Shown one piece after another: positions 50,401 to 59,700 of a stretch of 64,000 nucleotides of DNA (positions within the stretch are counted from its first letter, which is position 1; each line of letters starts with the position of its first letter). This DNA comes from Planctomycetota bacterium. Lineage in GTDB: Bacteria > Planctomycetota > Uabimicrobiia > Uabimicrobiales > Uabimicrobiaceae. Both the position numbers and the translations under genes were made by a program. The notes below the pieces were generated by a model. That model did not search any database and was not told the DNA's origin. It saw only the letters and a program-made list of their open reading frames with translations. The DNA lies in contig JAJDCR010000131.1 in assembly GCA_029260735.1 (NCBI GenBank), positions 1 through 64,000 on the forward strand, written 5' to 3'.

Positions 50401-52941
50401 GGACTTATCTGCTTCTCCCCAGTAAATTGATTGCATAGCAAACCAATAATTTTGTTCTGCCAGGGGTAACCTCTTTAGCAATGCCTCAAAATGCCACCAC
50501 CAACGTAAGTGGTAAGAGCAACGAATCAAAATTTCGACAGGTTGCTCTTGTTTAGGTAAAGCTAAACCTATTGATAAAACCATGGAATAGCGATTATTTT
50601 TGTAAAGAACTTCTAGTAAAGAGCGAATATTCTGAAGGCTTGGGTTGCGAAGTACTTCTACTGACAAAAGGGCTTCTAAGGCTTCCAGATTTTGATGTTT
50701 TGTATAAATCTTACGGAGTTGCAGCAAGGCTTTTTCTCGCACTTTGTTTTTCTGGCTATTCTGGCTATTCTGGCTATTCTCGCTATTCTCGCTATTCTGG
50801 CTATTCTCGCTATTCTCGCTATAAAGAAAAAGGCCTCGTAAATAATTGAGGGCTAAAAACTCTTCTCCTAGATTCCACAAAGCTTTTACTCTAGAAAAAT
50901 CTGCCATATAGCTGTATTTCTCAATATCACATTCGCTCAGTAGTTTACAATTTTTCAAAACGGCAAGCCAATTTTGTTCTCGCATGTTTAGTTCTAGTTC
51001 GCGGTGGTGCTTGGAAATATTTTGGAGTTTTTTATATTTCCTTTCTATCGGAGGAGCAAGAGAAGAAATAAAAATATTTTTATGCGCTTGAAAGTGGCGT
51101 TTTATGGGCAACCAATGGTTAGAAAGTTCATGTGAAGCTTCATTCGTTGGAATATATTTATTTTGCAGAAAGTCGCAAAAATGATTGTACACTACGGAGC
51201 TTGAAAAATTGTTTATAACGCCAAGGTATTCCATTTCACTGAATTGATATGGTTTACTCGCTCTGTACTGTAGAGCAATTTTGCCAAGTTTGTTTTTATT
51301 TTCACAAGATTTTCCCCAAACATAGATTTTTCTAATATCGCTAGAAAGGGGTAGCTCTATGGAACTAACATTAATAGACCTAATGCCCCGTTGAGTTCCT
51401 AATGTTCCCTGATTACTTTTAGAAATAGCCAAACCGACTTGAGCCTGTGAGGGCAGATAATGGAATGGGGTTTCTGAGATTTGCTCGGTGTCAAAGACAA
51501 ACGGCTCTGAATCATCGAATTGCACTATAAATTCCTGGCTAAAGGACTGAGGGATAACCACACGTAATGTTGAGGGGAAATCTCGTTTAGGCAAATAATA
51601 ACAGTGGGCTTTTTCTTTTTGAGTAGGCACTTCAAGAAAGTGTCCTCTGCTGAATTTATTAATAAGACTATCGTAGTGTTGTTGAGAAAACGCTAATTCA
51701 CGAATAATTTTTCCGGGAGGTAAAATCCTCTTTTGGTGAAAGAGCAAAACTTCTTGTTTGCCCTTCGTGTTCTTTTGGACAGGCAAGATACTCCTGTAAA
51801 AAGTATGGAAGTTTTGAATTTGTCCTGATATTTCTGTAATTTTGGGATAATTTCTGTGTTCATAAGCAAAATCTCTCATAATAGAGGTAGCGAGCATAGC
51901 TCCATCACGAAAGCTGTTATCACGAATTAACCTTAAAGCGACTCTTTCTGCCTCAGTTCCTAAAAGATGACGATATTTTAATTTACTAAATTTTTCTAGA
52001 TTATTAATGTCCCACAATGATTTTTGCAAAAGGCTGGGCATAGCTTGAGAGACTTCAGTGCTATTTAGTTGGGGAAAAAAGTAGTTATTGTCTTGGCAGA
52101 GTATTCTAAAATATAGAGGATTAGAAGCCGAAAGGACAACTTTATGAGTACCTAAGGGAATTTCTAAGTAGCTTTCCCTTTCTTTTCCTAAAACCTTGGA
52201 ACAGCCATTTACCAACATACGACGCGTAGACTCTGGTGAGGTTTCGAAATATAGTGGAAAAATCTTTTTGTCTACTTCTGCTTGCATATAGTACGATTGA
52301 AAAGTTCTTGATTCATGAGTAGAAAATGGAATGCGAGTTTGAATTTGAATTCTTTTTGGACCTTTTATAACCAAATCTATTTTTTGCTGGGGGAGTAAGC
52401 CCCAAAATTTTTTCCTAAATCTTCCCCTTTGTGATTCAATATTAAAATGAGGAGCGTTAACCTCTAAAAGGTTGCGATATTCATTTATCTGGGGAGTAGG
52501 AGTATTTCTAAGGGTAAATAGTGCCAGAGAAATAGGAGTATCCTTTGAGGAGGGACGGCGTACTCGCACTAAAGAACTGTGTGGAACTTTGGGAGAAAAA
52601 ACTGTAGAATGGTTTTTCTGAAAAATAAAATTTGTTGACTCTACATACAAGCTCGATCCATTTGAGTAGGAAAAATCAACACTATGTTCATCTAGTTTTT
52701 CTTTAGATTCACAGCGAAGCATTCCCCATGGGGCTAATGGAACCAATATGCTTTGCCCTGGCTTTAGGACAACATAATCTATACCCGATTTTCTTATAAA
52801 CGACAAATGGCTATGAGATTTTTTCTCAACATTGTCCCAGCGGTAACTTGTTTCATATTTTGATAAAGATGCTTCATACCACGGATCTAATTGGGCATTT
52901 GCATAAACAACCCCAATAAATAGAATGAGTAAAATACGCAT
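47497..52941 (-). CDS. Giant secreted TPR protein with outer-membrane barrel-like C-terminus
   Basis: A 1814-residue protein. It has a signal peptide (MRILLILFIGVVYANA), then several beta-sandwich-like segments, TPR-like helices in the middle (about 640-900 and 1130-1210), more sandwich-like segments, and a last ~300 residues with alternating aromatic and polar strands (GTWSLNLSFNRQNVFD, LAIFVRYLTLKN, LQLQYRLTAFLPDN, LEVGGDFRYDIEDTEFSGT) typical of an outer-membrane beta barrel. A TPR scaffold joined to a barrel is how PgaA and BcsC export polysaccharides across the outer membrane, so an exporter for the ligase product is a reasonable inference. A 9-bp tandem repeat encodes Asn-Ser-Glu/Gln units at about 706-730. 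AGGTAAG precedes the ATG. The ligase gene starts one base after the stop codon. Confidence 0.7.
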   Translation of the reverse strand: MRILLILFIGVVYANAQLDPWYEASLSKYETSYRWDNVEKKSHSHLSFIRKSGIDYVVLKPGQSILVPLAPWGMLRCESKEKLDEHSVDFSYSNGSSLYVESTNFIFQKNHSTVFSPKVPHSSLVRVRRPSSKDTPISLALFTLRNTPTPQINEYRNLLEVNAPHFNIESQRGRFRKKFWGLLPQQKIDLVIKGPKRIQIQTRIPFSTHESRTFQSYYMQAEVDKKIFPLYFETSPESTRRMLVNGCSKVLGKERESYLEIPLGTHKVVLSASNPLYFRILCQDNNYFFPQLNSTEVSQAMPSLLQKSLWDINNLEKFSKLKYRHLLGTEAERVALRLIRDNSFRDGAMLATSIMRDFAYEHRNYPKITEISGQIQNFHTFYRSILPVQKNTKGKQEVLLFHQKRILPPGKIIRELAFSQQHYDSLINKFSRGHFLEVPTQKEKAHCYYLPKRDFPSTLRVVIPQSFSQEFIVQFDDSEPFVFDTEQISETPFHYLPSQAQVGLAISKSNQGTLGTQRGIRSINVSSIELPLSSDIRKIYVWGKSCENKNKLGKIALQYRASKPYQFSEMEYLGVINNFSSSVVYNHFCDFLQNKYIPTNEASHELSNHWLPIKRHFQAHKNIFISSLAPPIERKYKKLQNISKHHRELELNMREQNWLAVLKNCKLLSECDIEKYSYMADFSRVKALWNLGEEFLALNYLRGLFLYSENSENSQNSENSENSQNSQNSQKNKVREKALLQLRKIYTKHQNLEALEALLSVEVLRNPSLQNIRSLLEVLYKNNRYSMVLSIGLALPKQEQPVEILIRCSYHLRWWWHFEALLKRLPLAEQNYWFAMQSIYWGEADKSLILFKKAGKKGQVWGDYLEQLKVLEKNLQHHSMAVRAQAILDWENIIKKYPGRYVWEQKQDIIKDYQGTKVTYSINRDIYGIGYTGNLAKPIKIKVLGPLRVKFEMRPVYHEKTEHAQDFWGCIILNGEKKYIPFLNNTINSGLQLSDSQSFLGRKAVHEISLGGGLHEITVYGEGQSLWTRVFVTRPEFSMGVLPPFQRETALMFLHDSHKNSYISSIVPVYLFKKNSSFEEILLQAPESQAPKKTVILPNNKNLWTRIALRLGFPLKDYQKQLENIVYSSSYSLPEKVLAWNKLIEIDKNFIHRPPAKVSSAVLEGVYTQHQFWEKIQDLPAPQNALDIYQRMSSFLKISQKGNEVEKLQAKAHLLYEQNKKMPGLRTLYLRILRNSKWELINNIHDSAGIHPVEISGYSPESDHMKVRSALLTNFTAKEQLFSANKTIDLSLNNLQATQIQMVIRRPAISYIRQYPLKLLYYLDNKKYTLLIPAETTQKNISISLSKGEHYLSLRLQQPLASQFLSVEFYELTPLQKSNIVKQVKRNYHLATHEKPVQCYVKGPTWLRIDGVETANSSNTHSTYKFFGLGWHLVSLLPLSQHKQTLFRIFRREHQEQEVPLVNPGISENNPVPSPLSKLKIYSDYVNYLEIHDFYSLGGQEDGTWSLNLSFNRQNVFDDQEREARHFFEWNLTHNYYDPFSRSYFESSGLVRFHEEGGPTLGFEENISHRLYWFPLTVSFSAKAFAQWIDGENFIPKGDPEFSFFTELAFIDHENLSEKLEHSRSLAIFVRYLTLKNSKGFNVAEIDQDVFTNFKAQHLAGWRYSETLTYKPWLDVQYWIKASVNSNENFITLDRVSAEIGTRKLLKFTALQLQYRLTAFLPDNDRDELSIRNSLELELRHDIWLTNQNRLEVGGDFRYDIEDTEFSGTIFISWHFGYGRGYSDFRPVRLPFKDLQTRSLQEKKFTGNNYIGSY
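50752..50823 (-). repeat. In-frame 9-bp tandem repeat (8 units)
   Basis: Eight units of CTGGCTATT or CTCGCTATT lie inside the 1814-residue gene. On the coding strand each unit gives Asn-Ser-Glu or Asn-Ser-Gln. The unit is a multiple of three, so copy-number change alters length, not frame. It sits in a loop between TPR-like helices. Confidence 0.95.
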
Positions 52942-53007
52942 AACTTACCTGCTATAAATTGGTGAGCTACCAAAAGTTTTTGATAATCCACTTTCTTAAT
53001 CATTAAT

Positions 53008-53036
53008 TTGTAATTAGCACATTAACAAAATATACT
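53008..53036 (+). promoter_or_regulatory. Candidate promoter for the rightward polymer operon
   Basis: TTGTAA (53008-53013) and TATACT (53031-53036) are separated by 17 bases, 37 bases before the ATG at 53074. The whole 132-base gap (52942-53073) must also serve the divergent leftward arm. Confidence 0.5.
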
Positions 53037-53073
53037 GCGGTGACCTCTTTCTAACTAACTATGGGAGAAAAAC

Positions 53074-53838
53074 ATGAGAATCTTTTTGATTTTTGTTATC
53101 TTATTTTCTTTCGAAGTAAAAAGTCAAAAAGTCCCCTTAGTAATAGAACACAGTAAGAGAATAGAAAATATAGTGATCTCTGCTCCTCATGGTGGCTACG
53201 AAATTTTTACGACAAAAATAGCGAAAGATATAGCGCAAAATTTACATTGTGGTTGTGTGCTGGCTAGGGGTTATCGAAGCCCTAAAAATAAGCGCTGGAT
53301 TAACGTTAACCGTCCTAGTGAATGCCTATATACAAAAAATAAAAAAAGTGCAGAGAAAATTACAGATAAAGCTTCTAAGGTTTATCACAAGTACCTAAAA
53401 GCTGTCCACAATGCAGCAGTTGATGGAGTGTTTTTATTCGTAGAATTACATGGTAATAATCGTAAACTATACGGTACTCAAGAAGCTTTAATGGTTATAG
53501 AGATTGCTACTACAAATATAGATAAACTCGGTCTAGAAAAATTTATTGAAATATATAAGTCTGTTATTGCAGAAACAAAACCTCCTCTTTATATTCCCGT
53601 GTACATTGACAAACTTCATCGCCAATATCAATATAAAAATAAAAATGTTCCATTTCAATGGAGTGCCCATAAAACAAAAGAGTATGGGATACTTTCTCTT
53701 TCTCATATTTATGGATTACATTTTGAGTTACCCCTGAAAATTCGGAAAGATAAAAATTTAAGGCGTATATACACTGAGATATTAAGTAAAGTTATTGGAA
53801 AATGGTGGCAAGTTTTTAATGAAAAAAAAGTTTTTTAA
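53074..53838 (+). CDS. Secreted N-formylglutamate amidohydrolase-like enzyme
   Basis: A 254-residue exported protein. It has a signal peptide (about 1-17, MRIFLIFVILFSFEVKS) and then the pattern of the FGase superfamily, zinc amidohydrolases structurally related to M14 carboxypeptidases: SAPHGGYE with H39 and E43 as zinc ligands, INVNRPSE (N79, R80), and VELHGNN with H126 as third ligand. Cytoplasmic FGases deformylate N-formylglutamate; this one is secreted and sits beside PgsB/PgsC-like genes, so cleavage or trimming of a glutamyl polymer is an attractive inference. Phage poly-gamma-glutamate hydrolases share this general fold. GGGAG precedes the ATG. It heads the rightward operon and overlaps the next gene by 20 bases. 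Confidence 0.72.
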   Translation: MRIFLIFVILFSFEVKSQKVPLVIEHSKRIENIVISAPHGGYEIFTTKIAKDIAQNLHCGCVLARGYRSPKNKRWINVNRPSECLYTKNKKSAEKITDKASKVYHKYLKAVHNAAVDGVFLFVELHGNNRKLYGTQEALMVIEIATTNIDKLGLEKFIEIYKSVIAETKPPLYIPVYIDKLHRQYQYKNKNVPFQWSAHKTKEYGILSLSHIYGLHFELPLKIRKDKNLRRIYTEILSKVIGKWWQVFNEKKVF

Positions 53839-56347
53839 TTTATCTACTATTGTCTTAATATGCGTTTTAATTTTTTGTAGCAACATCCTAGAAATATCTC
53901 TGGTGTTGAATAATTTACTCTATAGCTATACGAGTAAAATAAAAAACGTAGTAGTTCCTCCTAACAATAATGTTTTATTGGTTAGAAACTCTATGCACGT
54001 TGCAAAAGACGAGTGGGAAAAAATCGTGAGTTTCGTGACCAAGCTAAAAGTCAGAGCCCTTGTCTTTTGTAAAGAAACCAATCTCGAGGAACAAACTTAC
54101 TTGCAACAAGTGCAATTCCAATCTATTTTTTTTGCAGTAAACACTACTGACTCACCTAGCGAACTACCAACAAACACAGGTATTCTTACTAATCCCATTG
54201 CAATGCAAGGGCAATATCACAAACATCTTTACAATCAAGGAAAATATGCCGCCATAGAGACAATAGTGGCCGAGTCATTATTGATGAAAAAGATGCCGCA
54301 GGGAGATTATCTTATTGATTTTGCCGAGCCTTTTAGTTTGCCTAATATTGAGTTTCAGAGTTTTTTAGAAGAAGAGATAATTGAAGAACTTGTCAAAGAC
54401 AAAGTCCTTGTTTTTGGCTATGATCCTGCCCATGTCTATACTCCTGTGGGAAACATGTCTTTACTTGAATACAGAGGAAACGCGATTAATACCCTGCTAA
54501 ATAAGCGTTTTTTGAAAGAGCTTTCCTCGGAACAAAAAATTGTTTTGTTGATTTTGATATTTTTTGCATTTTCTTCACTCCTGCACAGGTTTGGCCATAC
54601 TGCTCCTATATTATTTACTTTTTTTATAATCATTTTGTACACTATTCTAGTGATTTCTTGTGAAATATTTTTCTACTTGCGTTTGCCTTATATGGATGTT
54701 GTCTTGCTGCAGTTAGTTTTACTGGTTTTATTTTTGCATAGAAGGATGCTTTTTTCTCGTAATTTTGGGCAGGGTTTGGTAAACAAATTGAAAGATATCC
54801 AAGGCCACTCTAAAGAGGATTTTAAGATATCTGCTGAGGTATGGCCAAAAATAATTCGCATGACTACGATGGTTTTTCGAGCGAACCGGACAATATTTAT
54901 AGAAAAACCTAAAGATACTTATCAACTCCGCGAAGTAGCAAGTTTTAATTTTTCTCTAAAAGACATCCATCCAGAATATCACAAGTGTTCGCAAATACTT
55001 TACCGCTCATCAGTGGAAGAAGGAAAGTTCATTCATGTTCCGCAGGGATTTTTACTTTTTCCTTTACCCCAGGAAAATTTGTACTTAATCCCCCTGATAT
55101 TTTTGAACGAAGTATTGGGATTTTGGATTGTAGGAATAGACAAAGAGCAAGAAAACGATATGCTCAAGTTTGATCTTTTACTCGAAGAGTACGGCAAATA
55201 TATTAGTGAACTTTTTTATGTTCAAAAAAACAAAACTACGCTTTTTCACGATAGACTCCTTCCCATAGAAAAATATCACCAAGAACTAAAAAACTCTCTT
55301 GATAGAACAGAGCAACACATTCTAAACTTGGAAAGTTTGTTTAGTAACCGGTATTGTGGAAGTATTGTTTATAACGTTTTTGGAGATATAATACTTTGCA
55401 ACAGAAAAGCAGAGCAAATATTTGAGAGTAAAAAAATAGTTCCCTATAAAACTTCTTTGCTTGAGACCATATCTGTTTTTCTAGACTGCGAAGAGCTACA
55501 AGCTCAAACGATTTTACATAGTGTTATCTTAGACCACCAAAAAATATCGGTACCTATTGTAGATAATAATGATAGAAGGTTTACTTTTAACCTTTGGCCC
55601 CTACAATCAAAAAAAGAAAGTCCTTTTTCTTCTTTTGCAACTATAAACGGTATAGTCTGTGAATTTATCGAGGAGACTTTATTTAGTAAACTGTCCGAAA
55701 TACAGGAAACTATTCTAGAAAAAATTGGATTAACATTGCGTAATGAGCTTACCGCTTTATCATTGTCAGTTTCTTTGTTAGAGTCTTCACCTGGGCAAAT
55801 TTCCATGCTTGCAGATATTATAAATCAAAAAATTGATGATATTACGGATGTGGTGAACAGTTGCGAAGAATTTATAAAATTAGATCATTTTGCTTACAAC
55901 AACAATGCCATTTTTCCTATAAATCCTAAGCCCTTTCTGGATAAAGTACAAAGAAGTTTAGTGCAAGAATTACAGCAAAAAAATGTAACTATTTTGACGC
56001 AACAACCAAAGCTATTGCCTGTTGTATTTGCTTCTTTTCATTTAGAAAAAGTTTTTTATTCTATTTTTAAGTTACTTTCAAAGGATGCAAAGGACAATAG
56101 CACTATACATCTTGACATAAAAACCCAAACGGGTTTGATAGAGTACTATTTTTACAATGAAGGATTTGGCATGCCTTCAGAAAATTTTCAAGAGTGTTTA
56201 TATGGAGATAAGGAACTCGAATCCTATGAATTTTTGAATATTCGAGAATGTATAGAAGTTGTGAAAGATTGGGGGGCTCAGTTAGAAGCTAATTCGAAAA
56301 TAGGTGAGGGAATATCGGTAAAGCTTTCTCTAGCCGCTTCTTTTTAA
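53819..56347 (+). CDS. CHASE2 sensor with PAS and degenerate histidine-kinase core
   Basis: An 842-residue inner-membrane sensor. An N-terminal membrane segment, a periplasmic CHASE2 domain (about 28-235, ending in the typical EYRGNAINTLLNKRFLKEL) and three further membrane helices (about 245-320) come first. A cytoplasmic region follows with a PAS-like domain (about 500-600, GSIVYNVFGDIILCNRKAEQ) and a kinase-like C-terminus. At the HisKA position the sequence reads LTLRNELTALSL, so the phospho-acceptor His is apparently missing. The ATPase part keeps only a weak G-box (GFGMPSENF, GEGISVKL). It may sense and bind rather than phosphorylate. The start at 53819 is an ATG inside the end of the previous gene; a TTG at 53795 is an alternative. 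Confidence 0.72.
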   Translation: MKKKFFNLSTIVLICVLIFCSNILEISLVLNNLLYSYTSKIKNVVVPPNNNVLLVRNSMHVAKDEWEKIVSFVTKLKVRALVFCKETNLEEQTYLQQVQFQSIFFAVNTTDSPSELPTNTGILTNPIAMQGQYHKHLYNQGKYAAIETIVAESLLMKKMPQGDYLIDFAEPFSLPNIEFQSFLEEEIIEELVKDKVLVFGYDPAHVYTPVGNMSLLEYRGNAINTLLNKRFLKELSSEQKIVLLILIFFAFSSLLHRFGHTAPILFTFFIIILYTILVISCEIFFYLRLPYMDVVLLQLVLLVLFLHRRMLFSRNFGQGLVNKLKDIQGHSKEDFKISAEVWPKIIRMTTMVFRANRTIFIEKPKDTYQLREVASFNFSLKDIHPEYHKCSQILYRSSVEEGKFIHVPQGFLLFPLPQENLYLIPLIFLNEVLGFWIVGIDKEQENDMLKFDLLLEEYGKYISELFYVQKNKTTLFHDRLLPIEKYHQELKNSLDRTEQHILNLESLFSNRYCGSIVYNVFGDIILCNRKAEQIFESKKIVPYKTSLLETISVFLDCEELQAQTILHSVILDHQKISVPIVDNNDRRFTFNLWPLQSKKESPFSSFATINGIVCEFIEETLFSKLSEIQETILEKIGLTLRNELTALSLSVSLLESSPGQISMLADIINQKIDDITDVVNSCEEFIKLDHFAYNNNAIFPINPKPFLDKVQRSLVQELQQKNVTILTQQPKLLPVVFASFHLEKVFYSIFKLLSKDAKDNSTIHLDIKTQTGLIEYYFYNEGFGMPSENFQECLYGDKELESYEFLNIRECIEVVKDWGAQLEANSKIGEGISVKLSLAASF

Positions 56348-56398
56348 TAACGCATTAATAAAGCATTAATAACGCATTTTTTGCAAGCAAGGATAATA

Positions 56399-56758
56399 AT
56401 GAAGAGTATATTAGTAATTGACGATGATGCCATTATTAGAAGTTTAGTGACTTTGTGCGTCCAAAAAAGCAACTATCAAGTTTTGGAAGCATCAACAGCG
56501 ATCAAAGCGCAAGATATTATCAAAAAACAAAAAATAGATTTAATTTTGCTAGATATGAACATGCCAGAAATGGATGGGTTAACTTTCTTGGAGTGGCTAC
56601 GACAAGACCAAAAAAATCAAACTCCCGTGTTAGTTTCCACAAGCGCAAACCGCAAGAAAATCTGGGAACCAGCCAAGCTTGCAGGAGCGACAGACTTTCT
56701 ATTTAAGCCGTATAATTTATTAGAGTTAATGGCCAAACTAGAAGAAAACTTAAGCTAA
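56399..56758 (+). CDS. Single-domain response regulator (CheY-like)
   Basis: A 119-residue receiver domain with no output domain. It has the acidic pocket (VIDDDA), phospho-acceptor D52 (LLDMNMPEMDG), the switch Ser/Thr (STSA) and the conserved Lys (LFKPYN). AAGGA precedes the ATG at 56399; six codons upstream another ATG lacks a ribosome site. It is placed between the CHASE2 sensor and the PgsC-like gene, two bases before the latter, so it is part of the operon and likely acts by protein contact, perhaps on a synthase subunit. The 50-base gap before it contains two direct copies of GCATTAATAA. Confidence 0.9.
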   Translation: MKSILVIDDDAIIRSLVTLCVQKSNYQVLEASTAIKAQDIIKKQKIDLILLDMNMPEMDGLTFLEWLRQDQKNQTPVLVSTSANRKKIWEPAKLAGATDFLFKPYNLLELMAKLEENLS

Positions 56759-56760
56759 TC

Positions 56761-59700
56761 ATGGAAAATTTTGTTTTTGAAATATTTCCGAGCAGAAGCT
56801 TAGACCAATCCGTAATCACTACGGTTTGGATTGGAGTTATGGTTTTCACTTTCTTTAACCTAAGATTTGGGTGGACATACTCAGGTATTGTTGTCCCAGG
56901 ATATTTGGTTCCGATTATAATCACCCGCCCTGTAACAGCGGCAATTATAATCGTAGAGAGTATTTTGACTTATTGGATTGCGTGGTTCTTTTCGGATTTT
57001 TTAGCTCGCCGTGGACTTTGGTGTAATGTTTTTGGGAGAGATCGCTTTTTTGTAATTATATTGTGCAGCGTTGCCGTTCGCCTTGCCTTTGATGGACAAA
57101 TTTTGCCTGAACTAGCAGGGTATTTGGAAAAGGAACTTTCCATTCAATATGATTTCCATAACAGCTTCCAAAGCTTAGGTTTGATTATTAATGCTTTGAT
57201 TGCAAATTACTTTTGGAAATCAGGGGTTCGTAAATCATTATTTCCTTTAATTATTAATGTATTTACAACTTACTTGATTGTTCGTTATTTGCTAATGGAG
57301 CATACCAATTTTAATATAGGGACTTTGGAGTACATGTATGAAGGAATAGCTGTATCTTTTGCTGAAAGCCCAAAAGCTTATATTGTCCTAATAACAGTAG
57401 CTTTATTTGCTTCTAAGCTAAACTTGTATTATGGTTGGGAGTTCAGCGGAATTTTAATTCCCTCTTTAATCGCACTACAATGGTACGAGCCGATAAAAAT
57501 TGTCTTTACTTTTTTAGAGATGATAGTGATCTTTACTACAGCTTCCCTCATTCTCAGAATGCCCTTTTGGCAAAATCGCACTATAGAAAAAGCCAGTAAA
57601 GTATTTCTGTTTTTTAATATATCGTTTGGATATCGTATGGCTTTGGGGTACTTTATAGAGGAAGTTTCTCCAGGAGTTAAGATCTCTGATTTTTTTGCTG
57701 CAGGATATCTTGTTGCGACTTTAATGGCAGTAAAAATTCATGAAAAAAACATAGCCATACGCTTAAGCATGGTTACAATTATAACCTCCTTCGCAGCAGC
57801 TTTTGTCGGTAATATATTAGGATTCTTATTTTTTTTACTCCCTCCATCTCAGACCAAAGAAATTTCTCTTCCAAAAGTATTTGTAGTAGAAGAACCACAA
57901 AAGAGTTTGCAAAAAACTTTAGAGAAACAGCAAATGTTGATGTATCAAAATGCATTTTCTTCTCAGAAAAAAATTTCGGTATTTCAGCGTAAAACATTCT
58001 CCAACTCTATTTCAGAAATACTGCTCTATATAAAAACCCAAGAGAAATACCACCTAGAAAAAGCTAGTGTTTTATTGAAAAAAATTCATTACAAAATTGT
58101 ATTTGTGGAAAAGCGTTACTTGTTTTTGCAAGCAAAATCAAAAAAAACAGGAACATTTGTTTTTGATACTCAGTCGCCTAATGATTTACACTTAGAAACA
58201 CCTCTTTTGTATTTGCACGACTTCAAAACTAGAGATCTTGCTGTACAACTCTGGGAGAAGATGAATTTTCGATCTTTAGCCATTGTCAGCACTACCTCAA
58301 GCTATAGTTATCACGAAAATTTTCACAAAATTGTCCCAAATATATTACAAGTAAAACTAGCGCCTCGATTATCTAATGAACTGCGGGTAGAATCCGTTCC
58401 TGCAAATTTTAACTTTGCCTCCTTAAAGCAAGTTATAGGGGAATATAAGATTATCTGGTTGACTCAAAAACGTCTTACCCAAAATAATTTTTTAGAACTG
58501 TTTATTACTCCAGATACTTGCCTCAAAGCATTGGTAAAAAATCTCCCTTTACAAAGTATAAAGAAGAGCTCTCGCAATTTAAAAACTTGGCTAGAACAGC
58601 AGAAACAAAAAATACCAAAACGCGGAAGTAACTTGTACAAAAAAGCTAAAATAGAAGACATATTATTTTTTGACAAAGTACTGATAACTCCTTTGCTAAA
58701 ATGTATAGAACATTTTGATCTTGTCAAGACAAAGTTTCCCCCTAAGTACTTTCAAGAAATTTTACTCATACAAAAAAAACTAGATAGGTTCGGATACGGA
58801 CTAGTTTGGTTTAAGGGATCTGACGAGTATTTGGTTGTTTACGAAAAAAATAAGAAAAGGCGTCGCAACTGGGGAACTTATGTCTTTCGACTGGGAAATT
58901 CTTCGCCTTTTGTCATACAAAATCCTAACCCTCTGTTTGCGAACTGTAGTTTTGAGTTTAGCGTTGATCTATTCTATACTATAAATGGCAAAGCTTTATT
59001 TTTAAGTGGCGCTCATCCACAAACGAATGAAGATGGAAGCTCCAACTTTACCGACATCAAAGGGAAAGTAAGTCTTTTTAACTTGCTTTATGAGGCCATC
59101 CTTCGCGAAACATTAAAGCCACTTGCAGTGGTTCAGACAAGAGGGCTAAAACTGCGTCCAGATGCTCCGCATTCAGCAGAGATATTGCTTGCAAGTAGTC
59201 GCGGAGCTCTACAAGATGAAACATTATCTGTTTTTGAAAAAGATCTTTGGAATACTTTAAAGCAATCCGAACTATCTGTAAAATTGGTCGATGGCTCATT
59301 TGAAATGGCTGGATACGAAATAAACCATCTTCTGCAAACGAAATATTTGGAGCAGACACAAGCAAAAGAGTTTTGTGTTTTATGGCTTTCACCTTTAATA
59401 CATTTTATCTATAAACAACAACACGATACCTTACAGAAAGCACAATTCCGTGCTTTAGGCATTAAAACAATAGAAACTGACTTGTTTAGTTTTTTACAAA
59501 GTTTAGGGATAAGGGAAAAATCTTCTCAAATCCCAAATAAACTTAAAAGCGAAATAGAAAAGTATTTGTATTTGGAAGACATTGTGCTTTTGAAAAAAAT
59601 TCTAAAAAATCATCAAAATATCCAATTTTTTAGGGTTACAGACAAAGGTAGTCGCAAAGCATTTTTGGTAATTTCTCTTAATATGTATGATTTTCCTTTG

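Noticed and set aside
50752-50823. Regular repeats that could suggest a CRISPR array
   Set aside because: The units are contiguous 9-mers without spacers and are in frame in a coding sequence.
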